The translations under genes and the position numbers were made by a program. The notes below the pieces were generated by a model, which saw only the letters and a program-made list of their open reading frames with translations, was not told where the DNA came from and did not search any database. From Bacteroidaceae bacterium (GTDB taxonomy: Bacteria > Bacteroidota > Bacteroidia > Bacteroidales > Bacteroidaceae): 64,000 bases of DNA. Every line of letters starts with the position of its first letter. Position 1 is the stretch's first letter. Positions 20,413-29,103 of the stretch are shown one piece after another. The stretch is taken from positions 1 through 64,000 of the forward strand of contig JAFRTJ010000023.1 of the NCBI GenBank assembly GCA_017427185.1. Reading direction: 5' to 3'.

Positions 20413-20492
20413 CTCTACACATCTGTAGAGATAGCGTTTTCATGTCGCTATGGTTTCTCACACGTTCAGAAAGAGAGGCCATAGCGATTTCT
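20413..20492 (+). terminator. Hairpin cluster with mutually exclusive stems, then T-rich end
   Basis: Three stems can form: CTCTACA/TGTAGAG (20413-20430), ATAGCG/CGCTAT (20431-20436 with 20446-20451), and TCGCTATGG/CCATAGCGA (20445-20453 with 20479-20487) followed by TTTCTTTT. Stems 2 and 3 share bases, so only one can exist at a time. It most simply ends the arabinose operon. Confidence 0.6.
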
Positions 20493-20550
20493 TTTATCCA
20501 TAACAACACATTTTCATCATATAAAAAGTGCAAATGCTGATTTTTTTTCA

Positions 20551-20558
20551 TAACTTTG
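20551..20558 (+). promoter_or_regulatory. Bacteroidetes -7 box for transketolase
   Basis: TAACTTTG fits TAnnTTTG and lies 24 bases before the ATG at 20583. It shows that the TTG that would extend the transketolase frame (20556) is inside the promoter and cannot be the start. Confidence 0.65.
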
Positions 20559-20582
20559 TGCAAAATTGAAAAAACAAAGAAA

Positions 20583-22607
20583 ATGAATGACATCAAAACA
20601 ATGAATCGTGCGGCCGACAACATACGTATTCTGGCTGCATCAATGGTAGAAAAAGCTAAAAGTGGCCACCCTGGCGGAGCTATGGGTGGAGCTGACTTCA
20701 TCAATGTACTATATAGCGAATTTCTCGAGTATGATCCCTTACAGCCTGAATGGATAGGGCGCGACCGTTTCTTTCTTGATCCTGGCCATATGGCTCCCAT
20801 GCTCTATGCTCAGCTGGCACTGATTGGCAAATTCACTTTGGCCGAACTGCAACAATTGCGTCAATGGGGCTCTCCTACCCCTGGCCATCCTGAAGTTGAC
20901 GTGGCTCGTGGTATTGAAAATAGTAGCGGTCCTTTGGGGCAAGGTCATGCCTATGCAGTAGGGGCTGCCATTGCCGCCAAGTTCTTGGCTGCTCACACAG
21001 GCAATCCCACTTTCTCACAAGAAACCATCTATGCCTACATCAGCGATGGGGGAATCCAAGAGGAAATCAGTCAAGGTACTGCTCGCATAGCTGGACAATT
21101 GGGGCTCGACAACCTAATCATGTTCTATGACTCCAATGACATCCAGCTCTCTACAGAGACCAAGGTCGTAATGAACGAAGATACGGCTCTGAAGTTCCGC
21201 GCTGTCGGATGGGAAGTATTCGAAATCAACGGCAACGATGTGGAACAGATACGCGAAGCCATCCGCAAAGCTAAAGTTGTAAAAGGAAAGCCTTCTCTCA
21301 TCATTGGTAAGTGCATAATGGGAAAAGGGGCTCTACAATCTGATGGAAGCAGTTATGAGCGCAATTGCAAGACTCATGGCGCTCCCCTTGGAGGCGATGC
21401 TTTCCGCAATACCATCCAGAATCTGGGAGGTGATCCTGACGAACCTTTCCAGATTTTCCCTGAGGTTCAAGCTCTTTATGCGACTCGCATGCAGGATTTG
21501 CGCAGCATTGTTGCCGCCCGTCATCAGGAAGAGAACGCCTGGGCAGAATCCGATCCTGCAGGCGCAGAGCGATTGAAGGCCTGGTTCAGCAAAAAGGCTC
21601 CTCAGGTGGATTGGAGTCAAGTGATCCAGAAGGATGGCGATGCCACCCGCAATGCCAGCGCTGCCTGTCTGGGTGTTCTGGCTGAGCAGGTACCTAACAT
21701 GATATGCGCCAGCGCTGACCTCAGCAACAGCGACAAGACGGACGGATTCCTCAAGAAAACACGCAACATCACGCGTGATGACTTCGGAGGTAATTTCTTC
21801 CAAGCTGGTGTTGCTGAACTGACAATGGCATGCTGTTGCATGGGTATGGCGCTTCACGGCGGAGTGATTGCTGCTTGCGGCACGTTCTTCGTCTTCAGCG
21901 ACTACATGAAACCTGCTGTACGAATGGCTGCCCTGATGGAATTGCCAGTCAAGTTCATCTGGTCGCACGATGCGTTCCGTGTAGGCGAGGATGGACCTAC
22001 CCATGAACCTGTAGAGCAGGAGGCTCAAATTCGCTTAATGGAAAAACTTCACAACCACAGTGGACACAATAGTATGATTGTACTCCGTCCTGCCGATGCA
22101 CAGGAAACCACCGTAGCCTACCAGATGGCTATGGAGAACACTTCCTCCCCCACCGCCCTCATCCTCAGCCGTCAGGGTATCCAGTCTCTTCCCGCTGGCA
22201 ATATTTATCAGGAAGCACGACGTGGTGCCTACGTGGTGGCAGGCAGCGATGACAATCCAGATGTAGTCATGGTGGCTTCAGGGTCTGAGGTCTCCACCCT
22301 CTGTGCAGGCGCAGAACTGCTTCGTCAGGAGGGTGTGAAGGTACGTGTCGTCAGCGTTCCCAGCGAAGGCATTTTCCGCAACCAATCTCTTGAGTACCAG
22401 TTGAACGTAGTACCAACCGGAAGCAAAGTGTTTGGACTTACCGCAGGCTTACCTGTCAATCTCCAGGCCTTCCTCATCGGTGCCCATCCCAAGAGCCGCA
22501 TTTGGGGGCTGGAATCCTTTGGTTTCAGCGCACCTTACAAGGTTCTCGACGAGAAACTGGGTTACACAGCTCAAAATGTTTACAATCAAGTTAAGGAAAT
22601 CCTATAA
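20583..22607 (+). CDS. Transketolase
   Basis: A 674-aa thiamine-diphosphate enzyme that moves two-carbon units between pentose and hexose phosphates. SGHPGGAMGGADF and HPEVDVARGIENSSGPLGQGHA belong to the N-terminal ThDP domain; the ThDP motif reads SDGGIQEEISQ ending in FYDSND. The pyrimidine domain holds MGMALHGGVIAACGTFFVF and SHDAFRVGEDGPTHEPVEQ. The start is the ATG at 20583, just after the promoter box. With rpiB it takes up the xylulose 5-phosphate made by the arabinose operon. Confidence 0.96.
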   Translation: MNDIKTMNRAADNIRILAASMVEKAKSGHPGGAMGGADFINVLYSEFLEYDPLQPEWIGRDRFFLDPGHMAPMLYAQLALIGKFTLAELQQLRQWGSPTPGHPEVDVARGIENSSGPLGQGHAYAVGAAIAAKFLAAHTGNPTFSQETIYAYISDGGIQEEISQGTARIAGQLGLDNLIMFYDSNDIQLSTETKVVMNEDTALKFRAVGWEVFEINGNDVEQIREAIRKAKVVKGKPSLIIGKCIMGKGALQSDGSSYERNCKTHGAPLGGDAFRNTIQNLGGDPDEPFQIFPEVQALYATRMQDLRSIVAARHQEENAWAESDPAGAERLKAWFSKKAPQVDWSQVIQKDGDATRNASAACLGVLAEQVPNMICASADLSNSDKTDGFLKKTRNITRDDFGGNFFQAGVAELTMACCCMGMALHGGVIAACGTFFVFSDYMKPAVRMAALMELPVKFIWSHDAFRVGEDGPTHEPVEQEAQIRLMEKLHNHSGHNSMIVLRPADAQETTVAYQMAMENTSSPTALILSRQGIQSLPAGNIYQEARRGAYVVAGSDDNPDVVMVASGSEVSTLCAGAELLRQEGVKVRVVSVPSEGIFRNQSLEYQLNVVPTGSKVFGLTAGLPVNLQAFLIGAHPKSRIWGLESFGFSAPYKVLDEKLGYTAQNVYNQVKEIL

Positions 22608-22624
22608 AAAGGAAACGCATCACT

Positions 22625-23068
22625 ATGATTGGATTAGCAAGCGACCACGCCGGGTTTCCCCTCAAGCAGTTCGTCCGTCAGTACCTTGAGGAGAATAACA
22701 TCGACTATCGCGATTACGGCACTTTTACTGAAGAAAGTTGCGACTATGCGGATTATGCTCACCCTCTTGCCTATAGTATTGAGGCAGGCGAATGCAATCT
22801 AGGCATAGCCATCTGCGGAAGCGGCGAAGGCATCAGCATGACCCTTAATAAACATCAAGGCATTCGTGCAGCCCTCTGCTGGATTCCTGAGATTGCTCGC
22901 CTGTCCCGTCTCCACAACGACGCCAACGTGCTGGTCATGCCTGGCAGATTCATCACCCCAGAAGAGGCTCGATCCATTATGGACATCTTCCTCTCCACCA
23001 ACTTTGAAGGAGGACGGCACAAACGACGCATCGACAAAATCCCAGTTCACAGCCCGCAAGAAATCTGA
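22625..23068 (+). CDS. Ribose-5-phosphate isomerase B
   Basis: A 147-aa RpiB/LacAB-family isomerase linking ribose 5-phosphate and ribulose 5-phosphate. GLASDHAGFPLKQFVRQYL is the family N-terminus and AICGSGEGISMTLNKHQGIRAAL the anion-hole and active-site segment; the catalytic Cys is at AICGSG. It begins 17 bp after transketolase, in one pentose-phosphate unit. Confidence 0.94.
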   Translation: MIGLASDHAGFPLKQFVRQYLEENNIDYRDYGTFTEESCDYADYAHPLAYSIEAGECNLGIAICGSGEGISMTLNKHQGIRAALCWIPEIARLSRLHNDANVLVMPGRFITPEEARSIMDIFLSTNFEGGRHKRRIDKIPVHSPQEI

Positions 23069-23115
23069 TTATTTTTTATACATTCCAGTTCCACAATTAT
23101 CAGCATCAAGAAATC

Positions 23116-23595
23116 ATGAAAAAGATTTGGGTATTACCTCTGCTTGCAGTCATGCTGTTCTCCAGCTGCAAGGAACGCTACTCGGAAGGCGAGAAAGTAG
23201 GAAATCTCATAGAGTTTACCAGGAAAGGCGTCATTTGGGATTCTTGGGAAGGCAGGCTCAACATGACCCAAACGGGAATGAATACTAGTGGAGAACCTTT
23301 CAGTTTCTCTTTCGACAATGACCGCCAGGATCAGGATTCTCTCATCAATCTTCTATATCAGGCTCAAGCCGAAGGATGGAAAGTGAAGATAAAATACCAT
23401 GAAGTATGGGGCTTCCTCAATATCTTTGCCAACCGTGGTGAAACTGATTATTTCGTGGATGACGTGTATGTAATCGACAAGGATTTTGCAAACGCAGCCA
23501 AGCGTTTCATGGGCGAAAGGAGCGGACAAGTGATTGATACCATCTATGTGGTAATTGACAAGGACGAAGTACGACAGCAGATTCAAAACAAATAA
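23116..23595 (+). CDS. Small lipoprotein of unknown function
   Basis: A 159-aa protein with a lipoprotein signal peptide: MKKIWVLPLLAVMLFSSC, Cys18 being the acylation site. The mature part is mostly beta-strand-like, with the segments WEGRLNMTQTG and FANRGETDYFVDDVYV. I recognise no domain. It sits 47 bp behind rpiB; similar small lipoproteins follow transketolase/rpiB in related genomes as far as I recall, but nothing ties it to pentose metabolism. It is probably anchored in the outer or inner membrane, facing the periplasm. Confidence 0.7.
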   Translation: MKKIWVLPLLAVMLFSSCKERYSEGEKVGNLIEFTRKGVIWDSWEGRLNMTQTGMNTSGEPFSFSFDNDRQDQDSLINLLYQAQAEGWKVKIKYHEVWGFLNIFANRGETDYFVDDVYVIDKDFANAAKRFMGERSGQVIDTIYVVIDKDEVRQQIQNK

Positions 23596-23613
23596 CGAGT
23601 CTCCTACAGCAGT

Positions 23614-24159
23614 ATGGGTCGAAAGAAGAAAAAGACTGACAACAACCTGCAAATGTCTCTTTTCTCTGAGGCAGATTTTGAGCAACCATCGGCAGAGCAA
23701 CAAAAAGTCGAAATTCCTGAGTTGTCAACCAGAACTCTTGAACCAAAGGAAAACTCAGCGATGGGAAACGAGAATTCTCATGCTGCAGAAGAAACTACAA
23801 CCGCTGCCTCTATACCACAGCTATCCACCGAATCCCAAACCACAGAAGAAGAGGATATTACTGAAGTCGACCGTTCTATTCTGGTCAAGAAAATGCAGGA
23901 GACTCTTCGCATCCTGGAATACACAAGCCCCAATACCATCCGCCTCATTTCTTTGGAATCCTCCATCATTTTTCAGAAGGGAATCCAATTCAACCAAAAG
24001 TTTACCCTGAAGGCACTCCCTGACAAACAGCTCAACTGGTATGAATTCGTAGCCCTCTATTATTGTTCTTTTGCCAATGCCTTTCCCACTATGCTCGACA
24101 AAATCAATCAGGAATACATGGATTGCTATCAGGAAGCCTCACAAATCTTTGAACTCTAA
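23614..24159 (+). CDS. Hypothetical cytoplasmic protein
   Basis: A 181-aa protein I cannot place in a family. The first 90 residues are low-complexity and acidic (many Glu, Ser, Thr; starts MGRKKKKTDNN). The second half (about 90-181) looks like a folded helical domain, with ILEYTSPNTIRLISLESSI and DKQLNWYEFVALYYCSF. No signal peptide or membrane helix. It begins 18 bp after the lipoprotein gene, so they are probably cotranscribed. Confidence 0.6.
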   Translation: MGRKKKKTDNNLQMSLFSEADFEQPSAEQQKVEIPELSTRTLEPKENSAMGNENSHAAEETTTAASIPQLSTESQTTEEEDITEVDRSILVKKMQETLRILEYTSPNTIRLISLESSIIFQKGIQFNQKFTLKALPDKQLNWYEFVALYYCSFANAFPTMLDKINQEYMDCYQEASQIFEL

Positions 24160-24243
24160 GACCATTTTGCATCTTATCAACTAAAGGGTTAGCACATAAG
24201 GCATACTTCCCTCAGAAGGGCTGTCTTTCCATACGGATTAGGA

Positions 24244-24339
24244 GAACACGTTGGAAGCGCAAACTCAACACGTCGAAATTCGAGTTTCAACACGTCAACT
24301 TCTGAATGTTGACGCGTCATGAATTTGCTGAATACGTCA
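24244..24339. repeat. Array of CAACACGT-type motifs at 22-bp period
   Basis: Five related 10-mers start at 24244, 24266, 24288, 24310 and 24330 (GAACACGTTG, CAACACGTCG, CAACACGTCA, TGACGCGTCA, GAATACGTCA). The first four are exactly 22 bp apart; the last is 20. The 12-bp spacers are not conserved. The array lies between the unknown gene and the dnaK promoter. A second array with the same period is at 55147-55222. Confidence 0.75.
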
Positions 24340-24376
24340 GCATGACAAAAGGAAAAAACGAGGAATTATGACAGAC

Positions 24377-24419
24377 TGGCAGAAATGTTGCCACAATGCC
24401 GATTGGCATGTGCTTTGTT
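24377..24419 (+). promoter_or_regulatory. dnaK promoter region: sigma-54-like element and two dyads
   Basis: TGGCATGTGCTTTGTT (24404-24419) fits the sigma-54 -24/-12 consensus except one base in the -12 element. Upstream are the dyads TGGCA-N7-TGCCA (24377-24393), which itself reads TGGCAGAAATGTTGC, a good -24/-12 match, and ATGCC-N4-GGCAT (24396-24409). No CIRCE element (TTAGCACTC-N9-GAGTGCTAA) is present. Confidence 0.5.
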
Positions 24420-24478
24420 TGACAATAAGTAACATTTCTATGTAATTGGAATAAAAACAAATAAAAAAATATCAGATT

Positions 24479-26395
24479 ATGGGAAAGATTATTGGAATCG
24501 ATTTGGGTACTACCAATTCATGTGTATCCGTATTTGAAGGCAACGAACCTGTAGTAATTGCCAACAGCGAGGGTAAGCGTACTACTCCCTCTGTAGTAGC
24601 TTTTGTTGATGGTGGCGAGCGCAAGGTGGGTGATCCTGCCAAACGTCAGGCTATCACAAACCCCAAGAAGACTGTGTTCTCCATCAAGCGCTTCATGGGT
24701 GAAACATACGACCAAGTATCTAAGGAAATCGCACGCGTTCCTTATCAAGTAACACGTGGCGACAACAACACGCCTCGCGTAGACATCGATGGCCGTCTGT
24801 ACACTCCCCAAGAGATCAGCGCCATGATTCTGCAGAAGATGAAGAAGACTGCCGAGGACTATCTGGGTCACGAGGTCAACGAGGCCGTTATTACCGTGCC
24901 CGCCTACTTCTCAGACTCTCAGCGCCAAGCCACTAAGGAGGCAGGCCAGATTGCTGGACTCGATGTGAAACGTATCGTAAATGAGCCTACTGCTGCCGCA
25001 TTGGCATATGGTGTGGACAAAGCCAACAAGGACATGAAAATTGCTGTGTTCGACCTGGGTGGCGGTACATTCGATATCAGCATTCTGGAGTTCGGCAGCG
25101 GAGTGTTTGAGGTTTTGAGCACCAATGGTGATACTCATCTGGGTGGTGACGATTTCGACCAGGTAATCATCGACTGGCTGGCTAATGAATTCAAAGCAGA
25201 GGAAGGCATTGACCTGAAGCAGGACCCCATGGCTCTGCAACGTCTGAAGGAAGCTGCAGAAAAGGCAAAGATAGAACTTTCGAGCACTACTACCACAGAA
25301 ATCAACCTGCCCTACATCACAGCAGTAGGTGGAGTGCCTAAGCACTTGGTAAAGACATTGACACGTGCCAAGTTTGAGCAACTGGCCGACAGCTTGATTC
25401 AAGCCTGCAAGGTACCTTGCCAGAATGCTATGCGTGACGCAGGTCTGAGCAACAATGATATTGATGAGGTAATCCTCGTAGGCGGATCCAGCCGTATCCC
25501 CGCCGTACAGAAACTGGTGGCTGACTTCTTTGGCAAGGAACCAAGCAAGGGCGTAAATCCCGATGAAGTAGTAGCTGTGGGTGCAGCCATCCAAGGTGCT
25601 GTATTGGCAGGCGACAAGAACGATATCGTTTTGCTGGATGTAACTCCCCTTTCTATGGGTATCGAAACGATGGGTGGCGTGATGACTAAACTGATTGACG
25701 CCAACACCACTATCCCATGCCACAAGAGCGAAGTATTCAGTACTGCTGCCGACAATCAGACGGCTGTTACCATCCATGTGCTGCAAGGCGAGCGCCCCAT
25801 GGCAAGCCAGAACAAGAGCGTTGGTCAATTCAATCTGGAGGGCATAGCACCCGCACGTCGTGGTGTACCTCAAATCGAGGTAAGCTTCGACATCGACGCC
25901 AATGGTATACTGAAAGTTTCTGCCAAGGATAAGGCAACTGGCAAGGAGCAAGCTATCCGCATAGAAGCATCGAGCGGACTCTCGAAGGACGAAATCGAGC
26001 GTATGAAGGCTGAAGCTGAACAGAATGCTGAAGCCGACAAAAAGGAGCGTGAGCGTGTAGATAAGCTGAACCAAGCCGACTCTATGATTTTCCAAACTGA
26101 AAACATGCTCAGGGAAAGCGGCGACAAACTGCCAGCCAATGTGAAGAGCGAAGTAGAGGCTGCCGTAGAGAAACTCAAGACTGCTCATAAAGCTCAAGAC
26201 ATCCCTGCCATCGATGCTGCCATAAGCGAGTTGAACAATGCCGCTCAAAAAATGTATCAGGCTCAGCAACAGGCTGGTCCACAGGCAGGTCCCGACATGA
26301 ACAGCGGCTTTACAGGCGGTGCAGGCAACAACGCAGGCAATAATAGCCAGCAAGGGCCCGATATCCAAGATGCCGACTTCGAGGAGGTGAAGTAA
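24479..26395 (+). CDS. Chaperone protein DnaK (Hsp70)
   Basis: A 638-aa ATP-dependent chaperone. The nucleotide-binding domain starts with [18 protein letters not shown] sequence ([18 protein letters not shown]) and contains [13 protein letters not shown] and [11 protein letters not shown]. The substrate-binding domain begins around [14 protein letters not shown], and the C-terminal lid ends in a Gly/Asn/Gln-rich tail closing with the EEVK-type end. Length is standard. It is alone here, with grpE-dnaJ 17 kb upstream, and has a long untranslated leader after the sigma-54-like promoter. Confidence 0.98.
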   Translation: MGKIIGIDLGTTNSCVSVFEGNEPVVIANSEGKRTTPSVVAFVDGGERKVGDPAKRQAITNPKKTVFSIKRFMGETYDQVSKEIARVPYQVTRGDNNTPRVDIDGRLYTPQEISAMILQKMKKTAEDYLGHEVNEAVITVPAYFSDSQRQATKEAGQIAGLDVKRIVNEPTAAALAYGVDKANKDMKIAVFDLGGGTFDISILEFGSGVFEVLSTNGDTHLGGDDFDQVIIDWLANEFKAEEGIDLKQDPMALQRLKEAAEKAKIELSSTTTTEINLPYITAVGGVPKHLVKTLTRAKFEQLADSLIQACKVPCQNAMRDAGLSNNDIDEVILVGGSSRIPAVQKLVADFFGKEPSKGVNPDEVVAVGAAIQGAVLAGDKNDIVLLDVTPLSMGIETMGGVMTKLIDANTTIPCHKSEVFSTAADNQTAVTIHVLQGERPMASQNKSVGQFNLEGIAPARRGVPQIEVSFDIDANGILKVSAKDKATGKEQAIRIEASSGLSKDEIERMKAEAEQNAEADKKERERVDKLNQADSMIFQTENMLRESGDKLPANVKSEVEAAVEKLKTAHKAQDIPAIDAAISELNNAAQKMYQAQQQAGPQAGPDMNSGFTGGAGNNAGNNSQQGPDIQDADFEEVK

Positions 26396-26440
26396 TTCGC
26401 CATAAGAATCGATAAACAAAAATAAGAATATATAAGGAAG

Positions 26441-26476
26441 TCCGTGTAGCTCAGTGAGTTGCACGGATTTCTTGTT
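26441..26476 (+). terminator. Terminator after dnaK
   Basis: TCCGTGTAGCTC (26441-26452) pairs with GAGTTGCACGGA (26456-26467) around a 3-base loop, with two G-U pairs, followed by a T-rich tract. The sequence contains TAGCTCAGT, which mimics a tRNA D-arm, but it is only a hairpin. Confidence 0.75.
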
Positions 26477-26505
26477 TTGTTAAATTTTGTTGGATTTTCG
26501 GACTT

Positions 26506-26534
26506 TTATCAAGTTTTACCGTATTCTTGTCACA
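26506..26534. repeat. Left end of mobile element (candidate integrase site)
   Basis: TTATCAA-N12-TCTTGTCACA here recurs as TTATCAA-N13-TCTTGTCACA at 42288-42317, in the same orientation. The pair brackets the integrase-to-sigma-factor region. They may be att cores or integrase arm-binding sites; the exact crossover is not determined. Confidence 0.4.
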
Positions 26535-26613
26535 GATTTGGCACGTCACTAAACTTTAGACGTGGTGTCTCTAATATCCCCTTGTGGGAACTTAATTTGA
26601 TATACGGTAAAAG

Positions 26614-27171
26614 ATGGCTACATTAAAAGTTGAAATCAAGCGCAAATGCGCTATCTGTGGGAATGTATTTCTCGCAAAGTTTTTGGACTCCAGGTATTGT
26701 TCTCCAAAATGCCAGAAGATTGCCAGTGCAAGAAAAAAGGCAGAAGAGAAACGCTTGCAGAGATTGGATGAACTCAAACAACGTATTCCTGATGCAAGGG
26801 ATTATATCTCGATTGCAGAAGCGGAGGCATTGTTTGGTGTAAGCAAAAAGACCCTACATCGTTTAGTCCGTAAGGGAGAAATACAAAGTATCAATCTTGG
26901 TACTCGCTTAACTCGCATCAGCAAGACTGAACTCTTGGGCAAATTCCCATTGCGAGAAGAACCCATCAATAGACAGTATGCCTTGCCAAAACTCTACAAC
27001 ATGGAGCCTGAGAATTGCTACACCATTGGTGAGATATGCCAGAAGTACAAAATCAATGATAGTTCTGTGTGGGCTCAGGTAAGAAAGTATGGCATCCCAT
27101 CAAGACAGATTGGCAACTATGTGTATGTACCCAAAGAAGAATTTGATAAATTATATAAGTCCGACGTATGA
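26614..27171 (+). CDS. Helix-turn-helix protein of the mobile element, upstream of integrase
   Basis: A 185-aa DNA-binding protein. The N-terminus has a possible zinc knuckle (CAICG ... YCSPKC, residues about 13-35). A central HTH follows, DYISIAEAEALFGVSKKTLHRLV, of the excisionase/MerR type, and a second, similar unit lies at the C-terminus (YTIGEICQKYKINDSSVWAQV). Proteins of this kind precede the integrase in Bacteroidales integrative elements. Its stop overlaps the integrase start by 4 bp (ATGA), so the two are coupled. Confidence 0.75.
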   Translation: MATLKVEIKRKCAICGNVFLAKFLDSRYCSPKCQKIASARKKAEEKRLQRLDELKQRIPDARDYISIAEAEALFGVSKKTLHRLVRKGEIQSINLGTRLTRISKTELLGKFPLREEPINRQYALPKLYNMEPENCYTIGEICQKYKINDSSVWAQVRKYGIPSRQIGNYVYVPKEEFDKLYKSDV

Positions 27172-28472
27172 GAAGAAAACTCGCATTAACAAAAGTATCA
27201 GTGAAACTCCGCAAGAAAGAGTTTCATGAGGGATGGTATCTTTATCTTGACATTTATCCCATCTATCAACCAGGTAGCGATAAGCCACAGCGCATTCGAG
27301 AAAATTTGCATCGTGACATAACCACTCCAGTATGGGATAAGTCGCAGCCGTGTAAAACGGATAAGGATGGTACTGTCAGTTATCTGCCCAAGCGTAATCA
27401 GAATGGCGTTATCATCTGCCGTTCTGCTGTAGATCAAGAATCATGTATCTTTGCAGACAACGTCAGAGCATTGCGTCAACATGAGTATGACAATGCCTCA
27501 TTGTATTCAGAAACAGATGCCGCTCAGGCAGAGTTGAATGAAAAAGGCAAGCAAAACTTCATTCAGTTTGTCAAAGACTTGTCGAAAAAGAAACATGCAC
27601 GTAGTTCTGAGTCAATCATCGTTAACTGGAATCGTGTATATGATTATCTCTGTCTGTTTGCCAAGAGTGACTATATTCCTTTCTCTCAGTTGAGTCAAAA
27701 ATTGATGGAAGACTTCAAAATGTATCTCCTAACAGCTCCCCGTGGAGACAAAAGGAAGGGATTGCTATCACAGAACACTGCAAATACTTATTTCGCCATA
27801 TTCAAATGTGCAGTACATCAAGCATTCATTGACGGTTATATCACAGTTGATATATCCGCAAAAGTGAAAGGTGTTCCAGAGGAAGAGGTTAGACGTGAGC
27901 ATCTAAGCCTTGAAGAACTTAACCAGCTAGCTCAGACACCATGCGATAATCCTATTTTGTATCGTGCAGCCCTATTTTCTGCACTTACAGGATTGCGCCT
28001 CTGCGACATCACAAAACTCAAATGGGCTGAATTGGCCAAGGAAGGTGAGCATCATCGTATTAACTTTGACCAGAAGAAGACGGGTGGTGTGGAGTATATG
28101 CCTATCAGCCCTCAGGCGTATAAACTATGTGGTGAGCCGAGAGAACCTCAGCAACTTGTTTTTGAAGGTATCCCTGACAAATCGGTAATCTCTCGTCCGA
28201 TTAAGAAATGGATTAAAGCTGCTGGCATTACCAAACATATCACATTCCATTGCTTTCGCCATACCTATGCTACAATACAGTTGACCGAAGGTACTGACCT
28301 CTTCACCCTAAGCAAGATGATGGGACACACTAACGTCAGAACCACTCAGGTGTATGCCAAAGTTGTGGACAAGAAAAAAGAAGCTGCTGCAGATGCTTTC
28401 ACAATTGACTTTGGTAACAATACCCAACAAGAGGAACCTGATAATGACATATCAGGCAATTCATCCAAATAA
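27168..28472 (+). CDS. Tyrosine recombinase / integrase
   Basis: A 434-aa site-specific recombinase of the Bacteroidetes type, with an N-terminal Arm/SAM-like DNA-binding half and a C-terminal catalytic half. Catalytic residues are visible: Arg277 in GLRLCDITKLKW, His361 and Arg364 in HCFRHTYAT, and nucleophile Tyr396 in TTQVYAKV. The gene is intact, so integration and (with an excisionase) excision should be possible. A strong terminator follows at 28492. Confidence 0.93.
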   Translation: MRRKLALTKVSVKLRKKEFHEGWYLYLDIYPIYQPGSDKPQRIRENLHRDITTPVWDKSQPCKTDKDGTVSYLPKRNQNGVIICRSAVDQESCIFADNVRALRQHEYDNASLYSETDAAQAELNEKGKQNFIQFVKDLSKKKHARSSESIIVNWNRVYDYLCLFAKSDYIPFSQLSQKLMEDFKMYLLTAPRGDKRKGLLSQNTANTYFAIFKCAVHQAFIDGYITVDISAKVKGVPEEEVRREHLSLEELNQLAQTPCDNPILYRAALFSALTGLRLCDITKLKWAELAKEGEHHRINFDQKKTGGVEYMPISPQAYKLCGEPREPQQLVFEGIPDKSVISRPIKKWIKAAGITKHITFHCFRHTYATIQLTEGTDLFTLSKMMGHTNVRTTQVYAKVVDKKKEAAADAFTIDFGNNTQQEEPDNDISGNSSK

Positions 28473-28491
28473 AAATTCATAACTATCGATT

Positions 28492-28528
28492 AGGCTATCT
28501 AAGTAAAATGCTTAGGTAGCCTTTTTTC
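28492..28528 (+). terminator. Terminator after integrase
   Basis: AGGCTATCTAAG (28492-28503) pairs with CTTAGGTAGCCT (28511-28522), one G-U pair, 7-base loop, followed by TTTTTT. The remaining stretch to 28719 contains an inverted pair TACGAA...TTCGTA and no gene. Confidence 0.85.
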
Positions 28529-28719
28529 TGCTTTATATTCTTTACGATTCTGTTACGAATACTTACGTTGTATGTTCGTAGCGAAATTAATATTGATTAT
28601 TTATTCATTGACAATTAGTGACTTACGACTATAATAGACTATATTTATCATATACCCCTACATACTCTGCTTATCTCCGTATTCTTGCGATGTAATTCAT
28701 CGAAAAAATCAATAAGAAT

Positions 28720-29103
28720 ATGGAAAAAATTACATTCGACACCATGCCAGAAGCTTTGAGCGAGATACTCAAACGAATCGGCAACCTTGAAACGATGGTA
28801 GGCAATATGAACAATTATAATTGCGTGCCTGTAGTAGAAGAAGTTCGTTTTAACATTACAGAACTTTGCGACTATTTGCCAACAAAACCGAAGAAGCAAA
28901 CGGTCTATGGATGGGTATCTGCTAAGCCTCCTAAGATACCTTATCATAAAAAAGGAGAACTGTACTTTATCAAGTCGGAGATTGATGCATGGTTAGCAGA
29001 AGATGGTATGTCGTCAGGTAAGGATCTTATGGACCAAGCACGGGCATACGTTTCTAATAATCCTTTATCTGGCAGAAAGGAGGCGACGCACAATTATGGA
29101 TAA
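28720..29103 (+). CDS. Helix-turn-helix (excisionase-like) protein
   Basis: A 127-aa protein: N-terminal coiled-coil-like helix (about 8-30), then an HTH_17/excisionase-type domain, VRFNITELCDYLPTKPKKQTVYGWVS, with the PYHKKGELYFIKSEIDAWL wing (about 45-90). In Bacteroidales mobilizable elements such a protein follows the integrase and may act as excisionase or repressor. The C-terminus overlaps the next start by 8 bp. Confidence 0.75.
   Translation: MEKITFDTMPEALSEILKRIGNLETMVGNMNNYNCVPVVEEVRFNITELCDYLPTKPKKQTVYGWVSAKPPKIPYHKKGELYFIKSEIDAWLAEDGMSSGKDLMDQARAYVSNNPLSGRKEATHNYG

Noticed and set aside
24360..24478. CIRCE/HrcA operator before dnaK
   Set aside because: No TTAGCACTC-N9-GAGTGCTAA pattern; the dyads there have other sequences.
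24911..26464. 517-codon open frame antisense to dnaK
   Set aside because: Long antisense frames arise from dnaK codon bias. The predicted protein is Cys/His/Leu-rich nonsense without start signals or family resemblance.
26441..26467. tRNA-like start (TAGCTCAGT, as in a D-arm) after dnaK
   Set aside because: Only about 27 bases fold, as one hairpin with a T tract. There is no anticodon arm or T-arm (no GGTTCRA), so it is a terminator, although a tRNA fragment as integration scar cannot be fully excluded.
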